DNA of 64,000 bases from contig CATQJL010000316.1 in NCBI GenBank assembly GCA_958299035.1, positions 5,544,674-5,608,673 of the forward strand, written 5' to 3'. Numbering within the stretch: the stretch's first letter is position 1; every line of letters starts with the position of its first letter. Positions 12,071 to 24,170 of this stretch are shown in pieces. Source of the stretch: Cylicocyclus nassatus. Its lineage: Eukaryota > Nematoda > Chromadorea > Rhabditida > Strongylidae. The position numbers and the translations under genes are program-made. The notes under the pieces are model-generated. The model saw nothing but the letters and a program-made list of their open reading frames with translations, was not told where the DNA came from and did no database searches.

Positions 12071-13359
12071 ATTTATAAATAAAAATAAGTAAAGTATCAA
12101 ACATCTCGGACGGACAATCTAGTATAAAAATATTGAAGGTATGACAAAATGTTCCCATCATTTTCTGTTAATCGTCTGAAAAAACGGAAAGAAATGAATC
12201 AAATGGTTTTTCCAAGAGCACTTCAAACAAAAGTCTCGAACAGATTGATGCGAATTCTCTGTTTCTAGCTAAGCCGCGAACACATACCTCTAGGTGCGAA
12301 TCCAAATGTGCAGAGATCTGGGTGCACCAACAGAGCACCCAACTAGGTAAGGCAGCCGTAATCAAGAAAGAAGCAAAAATGAGGGATATTTAGGCGACGC
12401 TAAACTATTCAATAAATATATTTTCAAGTAGCATTTTTCACGGAGGTTCAAAAATGTAAAAGTTAGCAGGTATAAAACAACAGTGGATTTTGGTCCTAAC
12501 TGCAGAAATTTGATTTTTTTGCACACTTTCGCCGATCACCAGACGGTTCTCTTCTCAGAATCGAACATTCCAAGATAAAAATTTGAACAGCAGGTACCAC
12601 TCAGAACATAGACGAAGTTTTGACTCTTTCATCGATCTGTCTTTTGTATCACGGTCTTGAAATGAGGCCTTCACATCGTCAATGGGACATGCGCACCTCA
12701 TTTCAAAACCACGTACCTAGGAGACGATTTTATATAAAAAACAGAATTTAAACTATTTTGTTACAAGAGTTCTTATATTCTAAAAATCACGAAGTCATTT
12801 GGCCACATGAATAGCTTCGAAAAATATGAAGCCGTGAATTTCGCACCTAGCGTCCGCGAGCTAACTCGCTCTTGAGGGGTTAAATCAGCCAGAATCACAT
12901 TTGATAGGTTGAAAGTGATGATGGAACACCGCAGTACACTTTGCTTTCAATTCCTTCAGCAAACTTTGTAGATTATGCAAAATCTTCGAAAATTTGGTCT
13001 GAATTCAAAGAAAACATTCTAACTGATAACTAAATGCTGTGTATAAAAGCTTTTTTGTTAATTCGAAGCACTTTCTAAGTTGAAAACTTGTCAGGAATTC
13101 AAAAATATAGTTTTGGATCCGTGAAAATTATTGTCAAGGAGACTGCCGTGAGACGGTTTTGTCGCGACAAATACGTTGCGATAGGTCAACCAAAAGTATT
13201 TTTACAAATTAGACCTAAATTCTAACCGCCAGATTCGTAGCAGTCCAGTGATGTTTTCAGTTTCTTTAAAAATCTGCTCTAAAAGAAGTTAGTTAAAGCA
13301 ATTCGACGGTTAATTTATCGCAATCCGTTTTTCTTCCAAGAGTTAGGAGCTCAATTGTA
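12071..13359. other. no gene seen
   Basis: AT-rich DNA without a recognisable exon, tandem array or terminal repeats. It separates the foldback element from the first copy of the long 13.4-17.3 kb repeat. Confidence 0.5.
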
Positions 13360-13866
13360 TGTACAAGAACACCTTTCATTGCTTTTCAAAATGAAATGCC
13401 GTCAAGTCAAAATGTATATCACGAATTTCGAAGAAATCGCCCACATTAATAATTCAAATGCTACCTTTTCTTTTAGAGCTAACGGTACAAGTTGACTGCC
13501 AAAAAAACCATATAGTGAATGCACTTCTAACCATATCATTGCATGAAGAGATGATGGAAATGGCAAAAAAAAACAATGAACATTTAACTGCGAACCTGAC
13601 TTCTGTGTTGTAGGAAATGAAAAGGGAGTACGACAAGAAGCAAACAACCCCATTTTTGATACTAATGTTTGGCACTTCGCTAGCAGCATAGCTCCTACAT
13701 GGATTCGTACTCAGATCGTAAATTTGCCGACACAGTAGGACTTCCGGGATACGCGGCCACTCCCAGAAATTATATATAGAATTTACTTAGCTATAAAAAC
13801 ATTATCGAAAAATAGATTACGCACCAGTCTATAAAAAACCCTAGCAGGCTAGATGCATATACGCAA

Positions 13867-14525
13867 GGTGTCTTTGAAAAAATGTTAACACTGTTCGATC
13901 GCTAATGACTCTCTTGCCCTCACGTCTTTCGCCGAGCTTGAGGTACCATTCTTAGAGCGTGTTTCTACTTTGATTTACAGTGTGGATCGAATCATCAATC
14001 ACTCTTTGTCGTGGGGTTAGGGTATCTCTTTGAGAAGGATTTGGAAAGTGAAAAACGACCTGCCTCAAAAGAAAACAACAAACCAGAAGCTTTTGTACAC
14101 AACTAATCGAGTGGCTGAATCTGAATATGAAATTTGTACCTCACTGTAACGCTCCGTTCATAATTTATTTCAAGTTTATGGTATCTGTTCTTCCAGTGTT
14201 CGTCAGAAGTGTGATAAACCATTGAATAAGCTCAAGAAATGGTAAAAAGTTGTGTACTAAAATCGGCATGCCTGAAAATTACCATACAAATTTCCAGATT
14301 TTTTGACATTTCTTCTAGATCAAAGGTCTATTTAATGGTAGCGCTTTATGATGAAAGTTTATACGGTTCATACGTAATCCTAAACTAGTAAAGAGATAAT
14401 GGTGATTCGGTCCATACTATAAATCTAAGTTGAACATCGCTCTACAGAATGATGCCTCAAGCATGGCGAAAAACGTGGAAGCGCTATTAATGATTAAAGA
14501 GTGCTCACATTATTTTGGAGCACCC
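13867..14525. mobile_element. MITE with GGTGTC…AATGTTAACACTG ends
   Basis: The left end (GGTGTCTTTGAAAAAATG, then TTCGATCGCTAATGACTC) is inverted at the right end (GAGTGCTCACATTATTTTGG, then AGCACCC). Inside, CCGAGCTTGAGGTACCATTC pairs with ATGATGCCTCAAGCATGGCG. The ends resemble those of its neighbour and the solo end at 17,528. It probably belongs to a Tc1/mariner-like non-autonomous family. A TA duplication is not certain. Confidence 0.6.
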
Positions 14526-14529
14526 AGTA

Positions 14530-15159
14530 TACAGTCCCAAAAATTGTGAACACTGTTTGATCATCAATAACTCCCTTGTTTACATGTCTTCCGCCGAGCT
14601 TGAGGCAGCCCGTATAGATTGGATCATCGATCGCTCTTCATTACTGAAGGGTTACGGTGAACTTCCAAGGATTTTAGGCCACTGGAGGCCATATTCTGTT
14701 TCGGAACAAAAACAAGCAAGTCAAAAGCTCTTATGCTATGGTAATGCAAGCCGCTGATTCAAATATGAAATTTTCACTTTACTGTAATGCATCTTTTTTA
14801 AGTTATTAAAAGTAAACCATAAACATTGAATTCCCAGCATTTGTCAGAAATGTAATCACACCGTCAAAAAGCTGATAACAGTTGTAAAAAGTTGTTTAGT
14901 GGAATTAGTCTACGCGAAAACCCTAGAACACGATTTTTGAGATACTTTGGGAAAAATTTTGTCAGATGGCATATTTCACAGTGGTTCCATATGCTGGATC
15001 TTACCGTCTACAGTAACGAAGCGCGATAGGTGCTTCGCTCCATACTATAAAACCTAAGCTATACCTTGCTCTAAAGAATTGCCTCAAGCTCGGCGAAAGG
15101 CATGGAAGCAACGGAGTTATCAATGATCAAACAGTGTTCACATTTTTTGGGATACCCTG
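14530..15159. mobile_element. second MITE of the same family
   Basis: CAGTCCCAAAAATTGTGAAC at the left is mirrored by GTTCACATTTTTTGGGATAC at the right; both are followed inward by GATCAtcAATAACTCC and its complement. The related paralogue lies at about 39,754-40,405. A solo left end (CAGGGTGTCCCAAAAAATGT) lies at about 17,528. Confidence 0.65.
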
Positions 15160-17655
15160 TATACATACATACCAGTAGCACGTGCCTCCTTCTCTCCCTT
15201 CTCTCCCCCCCCCCTCCCCACCCGAGAGTTGGCCGCAAGATTGGTTGAACGTTAGTAGAAAAATTTTTCTTACAAGGCTAAATTAAATTTTTGAAAATTT
15301 TTAAAAATTATTTCAATTATAACAGTTATAAACGTGACTTGCACAGTTTTATAACTCATATAAGTAACAAAAATTTCGCGACCCATTCTCGGGGGGGGGG
15401 TGCCCTCGGTACGCCACTGTTCAGTATATATACTAAGTCGATGCAAAAATCTTGTTAGTTTTTTGAGATAATCTGCGATCTCTTCAAGCTCAAGCTATAT
15501 TCGAAGCAACCATGTTTCTAAAGTGATTTATTGGGAGAGTGTTGGGGTAATCGCTGGGAATTACAACTGTTTCTTTTCACCATGTCTAACTTCTGCTACT
15601 TTTCAAAATTTCTTGTGAGGCTCTTAACGGCCTTCTTGCAAGCAGCAGATAAGGCAGGCCTTTTTCGAATGCAGTTTTGCAAATATGGTCTCAAGAATTT
15701 TAGAATATACTTTTGAAGTGACCAGTTCTTATGTTCGGCCCATTTTGAGGTTAGAACATGAAATGTCAAACAATCAAGTAATTGGGTGTAACTTCTTTCT
15801 TCTCTTCCCAGCAGTTGTCTTTTGCTTGCGAGATATGCAAATTTGCGGAGGAAACCGCAGTTTTTCTCATCTTTAGGAATGTGCATGTCCCTAGGTTGCA
15901 GGATCTTCATATGAAGCAAAAATCGTTCTTACTTTGTAAAATTAGTGTAAAATTAGAAATAGTGGTGTTCGAGTAATGAAACCTCTTCTAAAAATTTTGC
16001 AAGTGTTTGGTGCAATGACGTTTTGTGCAACTTTTCCAAATTTAAGACTTTGGAAAATTTATTGGCAAAATTCTAAAAAAAGATGAGAACAGTGTAAAGC
16101 ATTGCTTTAGTTGACAAAAGATTTGCCCTACTTGCTGGCATTGAAAGCTCCCCCAAAACTCTCAAATAAAATTTCTAGGCATGGTAAAACGAAGCACTGC
16201 AGTTTGCCACTATTAACTCAGCACTCTCTCAACGAATTTATTGAAGATATACAGCTGGAAAGACAAAGAAAGTTTGCATTAGATTCAGCTTGAAGAATTT
16301 GTTCATCTTTATTCTAACTTATTTGCCGGTGGATTGAAAAATTGACAAAACCTCTGGATCGACTCAATATTTTGGTTGTGGAACAGACAAAGTAATCAAA
16401 AAACTCTTCCTTCGATAATACTGCAACAAAAATGAATTAAGCTTTGATACACTTCTCCTTTGATTTCGGTTTCGGTTGAGGAACCCAGCACCGCTTTGGG
16501 ATGACTTGATGATTTCCGTTTTCTCAGTTTCTAGTCAAGGAAAAAATACAACATCTGTGTTTAGAATGTTTGACGGCAATAGTTAGATGTGTGCAAGTGG
16601 GAGGCCCGTAGAAAGTTTCTGGACGGAGATCCGATCTCTTCCGATTTTTCGGGCATTAAAACTTTTTAGATTTGATTTTTAACTTCACATGGAACAATCT
16701 TGGCGCGGAAGCATCAGTACCATTTTATAAAGTGTTCTATCGAACAGTTCCTCTCAGGCGACTTCGGGGGTCGCCCGGATGCGGTGCAGCAAGCAAATTA
16801 TAACCGACATTATTTTCTTGACAACCTTATAAATACGCAACAAAGCGAATTTCCAATTTTTTACTACTGCATCAGAGCCAATGTAAATTGAAAGCACAGA
16901 TGAGCAGTGGCGAGGGTCTGAGATACATACAGTGGCCGCCAAAAAGTTGCGGACAAGCCGCCTTTCTTTTTTCATCGCTCATTTTCGGATGGAAAACAAA
17001 GATGAAAAATGATTGGATCGCATGAGGTGATAGAGCTCTTCAAGAGCTCTTCAAAAATCTTTTCCTAAAAAAAGTCCGAAAATGGCCGCGTCACAATGTC
17101 GCGGACATTAATTCTTCGAACGCGAAAAACTTCTTTTAGGTCTTTTCTAAGAGCAAAAACAGAAGTTTTTCAGACAGGTAAGCATACTGTGTGTAGAGCT
17201 CATCGGACAACAATCAGGTAGTAGCTACTTCCAAAAAAACCCAAGCTTGAATTTTATTTTGCTTTTTTTCAAAAATAACTAAAATTAAATAAAATAAAAT
17301 TTCAGCCGTTAGAAGTCATTTGAGTAGGAACCATGATTTAGTGAATCCATGTTCGTTATGCGTTTGAAATAATTGATAGACTAGAGTGTTACATTGCAAA
17401 TGTCTTGCTACTTTCTAAATCATGCTCACGTCTAAAGAAGACCCACCATTATGGAAAAAAGTAGCTTAGATAAATGTTCTTTTATGTAATTGCCTTAATC
17501 GTGCTATTTGCTGTCAGAATTACCTCATACAGGGTGTCCCAAAAAATGTGCATACTGTTTGATTGGTAATAATAATGAGGTATGATGCCAACCAAAAATT
17601 TCCTTATTATTGTAGGATTACGGTAGGAACTTTGAAAAGAGTTTTGAGTACAATA

Positions 17656-20600
17656 CCACCCGTAATTTGTGAAAAGAATTGGCGGTGGCACTTAACTCAC
17701 GCGGCGCAGCCGCAGTTAGGTTACAAGCACCTCGTCGCGCGACAAAGTTGGGCGGAAAAGCGGCACTTGTCGCCTAACTTTGTGCGACGCCTAACTTTTT
17801 ATAAAAAAGACCCTATCTTGATTCAAAATCTATGAATTCTAAATACAAGAGTACCATTCAACTCAGCTCGGCGAGGCGCATCTTTTAGTATACAGATGTG
17901 CCCAGTTGTGGGATATAGGTTTTCTTCTTGAAATTTCAGTGTAAACGGATCATTCAGTGTACTGATTCCAGAGGAATCATCTTTTTTCTATCTTTCCATC
18001 TATCTTTTACAAATATCCGTGCAGAATGAGCTCTTAAACTATACCTGCCCTATTTCTGCAGTATTGATTCCAGAGTCTACCTACACATTCTGTTGAGCAC
18101 TGCAGAAATAGGGCAGGTATAGTTTAAGAGCTCATTCTGCACGGATATTTGTAAAACTGGACTTTTTTCGGCGAAGTATGACGGGGCCCAAAATGCAGAA
18201 AGACGAAGGGGAATGGCCAAAAATTGCATGCGAAGCACATATCGTGGAATGCCGCGCGTGCTGTGCACTGTACAATACCACCCACAGAATTGGATTCGCG
18301 AAATTCCAGAAATTTCGCGATTCCGGAATATCGCAAATTGTAGCGCCATAACTTCCTTCGGCATGAATATATTCTAAGTCCGAAAGCAGCATTGTGTTCA
18401 GCCCGTCAAGGCGAATCTTTCGACATACTGATTGTCATCTATATCTCGTTTCCAGTTTTCTCAAATTTTTCGAGGAGGTCCCTTCGCTAGTATGTAACGC
18501 AGCGCCTATCCAACATAAAAGGTTCCAGTGAGTACCATTCGACAGTGCTTTTCTTGTACATTATAGTGCGCTAGAAAGCTGCCGCAGACTTCTTTCCAAA
18601 AGAGAAAGAAGCATTGGTAAATTCTGGAAAAATCACTCGTTTCCAGATTCTACTCGCCGTAACTTTCTTTGAAGTGGAAATTTTCTGAATCCGAAAAAAG
18701 CATTGTGCTCAGCTCATTAAGGCGAATCTTTCGGTCTGCAGAATGTCCTTGATATTTCGATTTCAGTATTCTTGAAACTTTCTGCGGACGTTTCTTCGCA
18801 AAGGTGTGACGCAGCGCGTATTGCCCCCAGTAGATTCAGAAAGAAATTTTCGATAGTACTTCTTCTGTAGATTGTGGGGCGCTAAGAATTAGCGAAGAAT
18901 TGAATTTTGCAAAAAGTAAAGATCGCATATTTCGTCGAAATTCCACCGTGAGTGCTTGTATGACACTCGCATTGCGGATATTGTGTTCGCTTCCCCCAAA
19001 GACTCTCACTGTATTGAATATGGTACTTGCGTATGAATCAGCTGCTCAGTTGAATATCAAAGCTATTTCGGTGGGTAGAACTCAAACTACCAAATCTAAC
19101 ACAATGACATCCATTAACGATGTGAAAAATTTTGATCAACGTATTGCACAAGCACTCACGGTGGAATTTCGACGAAATATGCGATCTTACATTTGGGCAA
19201 ATTTCATGAGGATGTGTTTTCATAGACTCGTAACTCGGCTATTTCTGTAGAGTGGAGTCTGAGGCTTGCACCATTCGATGGCACAGGTCCCAGTGAATTC
19301 AATCTCTAGACGCGGCAAGTTCTCTGGCAGATACGCGAGAAGTGCGGGCAAATTACGCACTTTCGTGACTCCGTCACGTTTACCTCATCATATCTATGCA
19401 GAAAGACCATGTATTACTCAAAGACCACGATTATTGTAAAGAGCATGTCAGAAAGAGCATGTCCGAAAACCTCTATAAGCGAAGTTTCCTTACATTTCAA
19501 GATCATCAATATTTTGACCAAAATCCATCGGTCAGCTTCAGAACGTAGAACGAGAAAAAATAAAATTACCCGAACATCTCGGAAAACTTGCTCATAGAGG
19601 TTATCCGACCTGCTGATTACGAAATTCACATCTGCTTAGCAAGAGAGCTTCATATTTTAGAGTTACGGTGAGAAAAATTTAGAACGACATGATTTTTCCA
19701 GAATTCACCAGCCCTTCTATCTCCTTTGGAAAGAAATGTGCGGCTAATTCTTAGCGCCCCATAATCTACAAAAAAAGTACTATCGAAAATTTCTTTCTGA
19801 ATCTACTGGGGCAATACGCGCTGCATTACACCTTTGCGAAGAGAGGTCCGCAGAAAGTTTCAAGAATATTGAAATCGAGATATCAAGGACATTCTGCAAA
19901 CCGAAAGATTTGCCTTGATGAGCTGAGCACAATGCATTTTGCGGATTCAGAAAATTTCCACTTCAAAGAAAGTTACTGCGAGTAGAATCTGGAAACGAAT
20001 GATTTTACCAGAATTTACCAACGCTTCTTTCTCTCTTGGAAAGAAGTTTGCGGCAGCGTTTTAGCGCACTATAATGTACTAGAAGAGCACTATCTAATGG
20101 TACTTACTGGAACCTTTTATGTTGGGTAGGCGCTGCGTTACATACTAGCGAAGGGACCTCCTCGAAAAATTTGAGAAAACTGGAAACGAGATATAGATGA
20201 CAATCAGTATGTCGAAAGATTCGCCTTGACGAGCTGAACACAATGCTGCTTTCGGACTTAGAATATATTCATCCCGAAGGAAGTTATGGCGCTGCAATTT
20301 GCGATATTCCGGAATCGCGAAATTTCTGGAATTTCGCGATTCCGGAATATTCTGTGGGTGGTATTGTACATTGCATAGCACGCGAAGCATTCCGCGATAT
20401 GTGCTTCTCATGCGATTTCCAAACATTTCCCTTTGTCTTCCTGCGTTTTGGGACCCGTCATACATAGCCGAGAAAAGCCCAGTTTTACACATATCCGTGC
20501 AGAATGAGCTCTTAAATTATAGTCACCCTATTTCTGCAGTGCTCAACAGAATGTGCAGGTAGCCTCTGGAATCAGCACACTGAATGATCCATTTACACAG

Positions 20601-20884
20601 AAATTCCACGAAAAAAACCTATATCCCACAACTGGGCACATCTGTACACTAAAAGATGCGCCTCGCCGAGCTGAGTTGAATGGTGCTCTCATATATAGAA
20701 TCCATAAATCTTGAATCAAGATAAGGTCTTTTTTATAAAGAAAGTTAGGCGTTGCGCGACAATGTTAGGCGGCAAGTGCCGCTTTTCTGCCTAACTTTGT
20801 CGCGCGACGCGCTTGTCACCTAACTGCGGCGGCGCCGCGTGAGTTAAATGCTACCGCCAGTTTTTTTTAACAAATTACGGGTGG
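17656..20884. mobile_element. 3.2-kb foldback transposon with TA target duplication
   Basis: The ends CCACCCGTAATTTGT and ACAAATTACGGGTGG are perfect inverses, flanked by TA (17,654-17,655 and 20,885-20,886). Arms of about 1.2 kb (17,656-18,890 and 19,741-20,884) are inverted copies. The left arm also holds a local inverted repeat (about 18,010-18,060 against 18,100-18,155). Near the centre, about 18,925-18,956 pairs with 19,158-19,190. A 116-codon open frame at 18,900-19,250 spans that inner hairpin and matches no transposase. It is likely a non-autonomous Tc1/mariner-type foldback. Confidence 0.8.
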
Positions 20885-21119
20885 TAGTAGAAGAGGGTCA
20901 TAACCAAACAAGCTGAAAGCTTATACACTAGATTGTCAGAGCGGTAATTCCAAACTGAAACCCGCAGTTCGCCATAACGCTTTTCGTAAGTTATGCCAGA
21001 TATACCATAAAAACCAATTTCTGCTATTCGTCAAAAATCTGATCAGGCCATTTGAAAAGCGCTACGAAAAACTGTGTGAAAAATGAATCAGTGAAAAAAT
21101 GTGTGAACAGGGGCAGAGT

Positions 21120-21605
21120 GGTGTTGCGAGAAAATAAGGGTGACCTTCAGCATACTTTAGTGTACAGACAGATCCGATAGGTTGCCAAACTTAGATGGAA
21201 CTTTGGCAGTCTTTTTATAGAGCTTGCTGCGCTCCACCGAACGGTACCCTAAATCTGTCAAAAAAACAAAAACAGCTCAAGTTATTTGGAAATGGAGTTT
21301 ACTTTTGGGACAACCTAATAGTTATATAGCAGAATAATTGTACGTGGGTGTATGTAACTTATAGATGGCACCGTCCCTGCACCGACAGAGCTGAAACTGT
21401 GCACACTCATTTTTTCGACGCTAGAGAAAAACATAGGCCATTTTATGCGGCAAACCGGGTCCTTATATCGATTTACGGATTTGCTCACTTAATTTAAGAA
21501 AATGGAAGCTTAAAGTGTCCTGCGAGCATTTTCCTCTAGTCATATAAGACAAGCGGTATTCATTTTGATCGAAGTTGAGATGCAGTGATGCAAACCGAAG
21601 GTGTA
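21120..21605. repeat. interspersed repeat, inverted copy of 8.48-8.90 kb
   Basis: Reverse complement of the repeat at 8,480-8,900, with shared order of phrases (GAGAAAATAAGGGTGACCTT, GGCACCGTCC, GATGCAAACCGAAGG). A solo mariner-like end, TTTGGGACAACCTAAT, lies just before its middle at about 21,302. Confidence 0.65.
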
Positions 21606-23645
21606 TTTTTGTGTAGTTCAAGTGCCGCATGCATTAATATTCCCGCCGGGGAGGGATTGCAGCTTCAAAGAAAGCTTCATATCCTGAAGCTTCAAATACC
21701 TGGATTTCACGCTGTCTACCTATCCGTAAGTACTCCATCATCCATTCCATCATCCTTCATTAGAGGTATAATAAACAGAATCAAGAAACTGCACAAGCCG
21801 CGTTTTTCAGCTCATGGTATAACACCCTGGTGATCCTTAGCGGCCGAACGTTTTTTCTTCAAAGTCGTTTTCCCTTCTTTCAAGTCTACGAAAACCTCTC
21901 AAAGTTGCACAGCTTACCTAACCTAACAGTGCTAAGCATGTTGCTGATAAGAATAATTAAGTTATTGAAATATTGAATTTTTTGATAACCCCAACTTTCA
22001 ATATGTGGTTCATCGCAATTTGTTGACTCCAGCACAGCATTTGTTTTCATCAGCAACATGCTTAGCATTGTTGGTTAGACGATTAGTACATCTTCGAAAA
22101 GTTTTCATTTACTCCGAAGAAAGAAAAATTGCTGAAGAAAAGACGTTTTGCTGCCCGGGGTCATCAGGAGATCATGGGCTAGCGAGTGTACGCCTAATAC
22201 TCTGCGTTTACATGTCCAAGTTTGCACTTCGTATGAGTAATCTTCTTGTAGAAGAATTGGCTTCGTTTGAGAGGGATTCAGCAAGTAAGGAAAATTCAAC
22301 GGAAGCGTTTTACGCTGCACCAAATATTACGCAGCTGTTCTGGGGTTTGGCAAAACGACTTTAGACCATTCTCTTATTAGGTCGGCCTTTTAAGGGAGAG
22401 GAGCGGATGGATATACGATTTTATGTTCGCTTAAGAAAAGTAAACTTAAAAGTAAAGAAAAGTAAAAGAAAAGAAAAGAAACTCAAATGTTTGAATTTTC
22501 TGATGTTCAAGTCAACTATTGAGCAAACTTGCTGAAATATTTACACAATTTAACAGTATAAGCTCTGTAGCTTCAACGATAAGTTAAGGCAGTTGGCTAC
22601 TACTAACTTTTTTTAGTCTATGAAATGAATAACATAATAATGGGAATTTTGGCAGGGTTTTCCGAATTAATTACATGCTAAGTTAACTTACGCTGCAGAC
22701 CAAAACGCTTTAGCACTTTCTTGAAAGGGAAAGATTAACTGTGTAAAACCACATGTCAAAAATCAGTGTATTTTGCCAGGAAAGAGTACTTAGTGATCGT
22801 GCCCATTCTTAATGAAACAAAATTTAGTAGAATGCGCCTCAAAGAGCTAGGCTCAAAACTGCTTTCGCAATCTGCTGACACACTCTCAAGACTAGGCTAT
22901 GAGCTTCTTTTCGCATCAGTGCAAGGTGGGCGCATCGAAATAGTCGAAACTGGAATTCTGAAACAAACTCAATTAAAACAGGTCATCCTTGCCTACCATA
23001 ATATTTTTTGCTTGTAATGCTGTTTTTATCAAATTGGAAAGTTGTGTGCATATTTTGATGCTAAAAACGTCACAACGTTTTATTGGAGAACCGCTCAGAT
23101 TGAAGACAGATTGGGAATTAGCGTTCCAAGGCGCATTAAAGGCGTGCCCCACTTTTATTTCATTTGCAAATATGCTGATTTCATCTTCTCTGCCTAAAAA
23201 GTAATACAGTCTTCTGAAAACTCAAAAAGATGCTTATTTTTTGTGAGTAAATTGTCTTTTAAGTCGGATTTTGGTGTTTTCGTCATTGCCAACAATCTCA
23301 TTAATGCTACTTGATACTACCACGTGATTTCTTGCGACGTTGCCACAGGATTAACTTAATGTGCTTTGTATCCTTCTATGACAGTTGCTTCCATTAATTC
23401 CAAGATTATTGGAGAATCTCACCGTTTTTTGGATTTCCAGAATAAGGGCATAATATTCATAAAAAATCAATGCTGCACCAATCATAATAGCATTGAAGGT
23501 TTTGCAGAAACACAGCTTTCTTCTAGTTATATGCCACATTGTCAATGCCGGTCCTTGCAGAGAATGAAAATCTACAAACTTAACTGATGAAAGAGAATGA
23601 GGTTCATTAACTGTCTCTCCATGAAAGAAAAAAAATAAATTGTGT
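21588..23645. repeat. long repeat R2, left arm of an 11-kb inverted duplication
   Basis: This block reappears reverse-complemented at about 30,470-32,845 and its right half again in direct orientation at about 52,735-53,915. Markers are AATCCCTCCCCG-like sequence near 21,650, CTGAAGAAAAGACG near 22,135 and GTCACAACGTTTTATTGG near 23,070. Short open frames are shared by all copies but interrupted differently, so I do not call them genes. At 22,805/22,806 this copy preserves the empty site of the 31.3-kb Helitron. Confidence 0.8.
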
Positions 23646-23647
23646 AA

Positions 23648-23880
23648 GGCCTCGGGTGGAGTTCAAGGTTTTCATCGCTTCGCGATTCTCCAACAGAGCA
23701 ACAGTTACGAGTCCATTACATGCCGACCGTCTTGCATTTCGGTTGTGATAGTTTTCTCACACAACTAATCATGAATAGCTATCACAGCTGAGATGTAAAA
23801 TGATTGGCATGCAGTAGACTTGTAACTGTTGTCTCGTTTAGAGACGAAGCGATAAAATGGCTTGAACTCTGCCCGAGGCC
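23648..23880. mobile_element. PIF/Harbinger-type MITE with TAA target duplication
   Basis: Termini GGCCTCGGGTGG and CTGCCCGAGGCC open arms of about 100 bp around a hairpin (GGTTGTGATAG / CTATCACAGC). TAA flanks both ends (23,645-23,647 and 23,881-23,883). The same insertion is present at 53,917-54,155, so it predates the segmental duplication. The end sequence resembles those of the MITEs at 1.8 and 57.8 kb. Confidence 0.85.
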
Positions 23881-24123
23881 TAAGTTTGCATGGAGGGGAT
23901 GACTAAGCATTGAAAGACATGGGTCCCACTGATTCGTGCTAAGTCATTCTCTAAAGCATGATTCTTTCTCGGCACAAAAGATTATCGGAGGCAGCAGTAC
24001 AGATGGTCTGACTTCAGTGCGCAACATAAAAGACGATTTCTTCTGCGACAACCGCGAAACCCCTTCAAATTCGCTTATCATAAAGATTGACTAATGAGAC
24101 GTCAACTTGTTCTCATCGCTCTC

Positions 24124-24130
24124 TATATAA
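24124..24130 (+). promoter_or_regulatory. TATA box of PLA2 copy A
   Basis: TATATAA lies 40 bp before the ATG of the PLA2 gene. The following 40 bp (AGAGTGTATCACTTTGCTC…) is conserved at copy B, including the spacing to the ATG, which supports a compact core promoter with a very short leader. Confidence 0.65.
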
Positions 24131-24170
24131 AGAGTGTATCACTTTGCTCTTCACTTTATTGTCATAGAAC

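Larger units (their letters stand above)
13360..17525. repeat. long repeat R1, copy 1 (uninterrupted by large insertions)
   Basis: From CAAGAACACCTTTCATTG at about 13,360 the sequence is closely matched by a second copy beginning at about 33,418. That copy continues, after two large insertions, to about 49,030. Shared markers include TCACGTCTTTCGCCGAGC, GCCTCAAGCATGGCG, TGGGAGAGTGTTGGGG and GAACCCAGCACCGCTTTGG. Short open frames at 15,531-15,976 and 16,111-16,293 occur in both copies but match no family. This copy shows the empty sites for the Penelope composite (13,881-13,890) and the Harbinger transposon (15,157-15,159). The last 200 bp (17,315-17,525) match a third family at 51.05-51.28 kb. 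Confidence 0.85.

Noticed and set aside
18077..20562. Clusters of overlapping open frames of 60-115 codons
   Set aside because: They occur in mirrored form in both arms of the 17.66-20.88 kb foldback element, as expected of sequence symmetry and not of selection on proteins.
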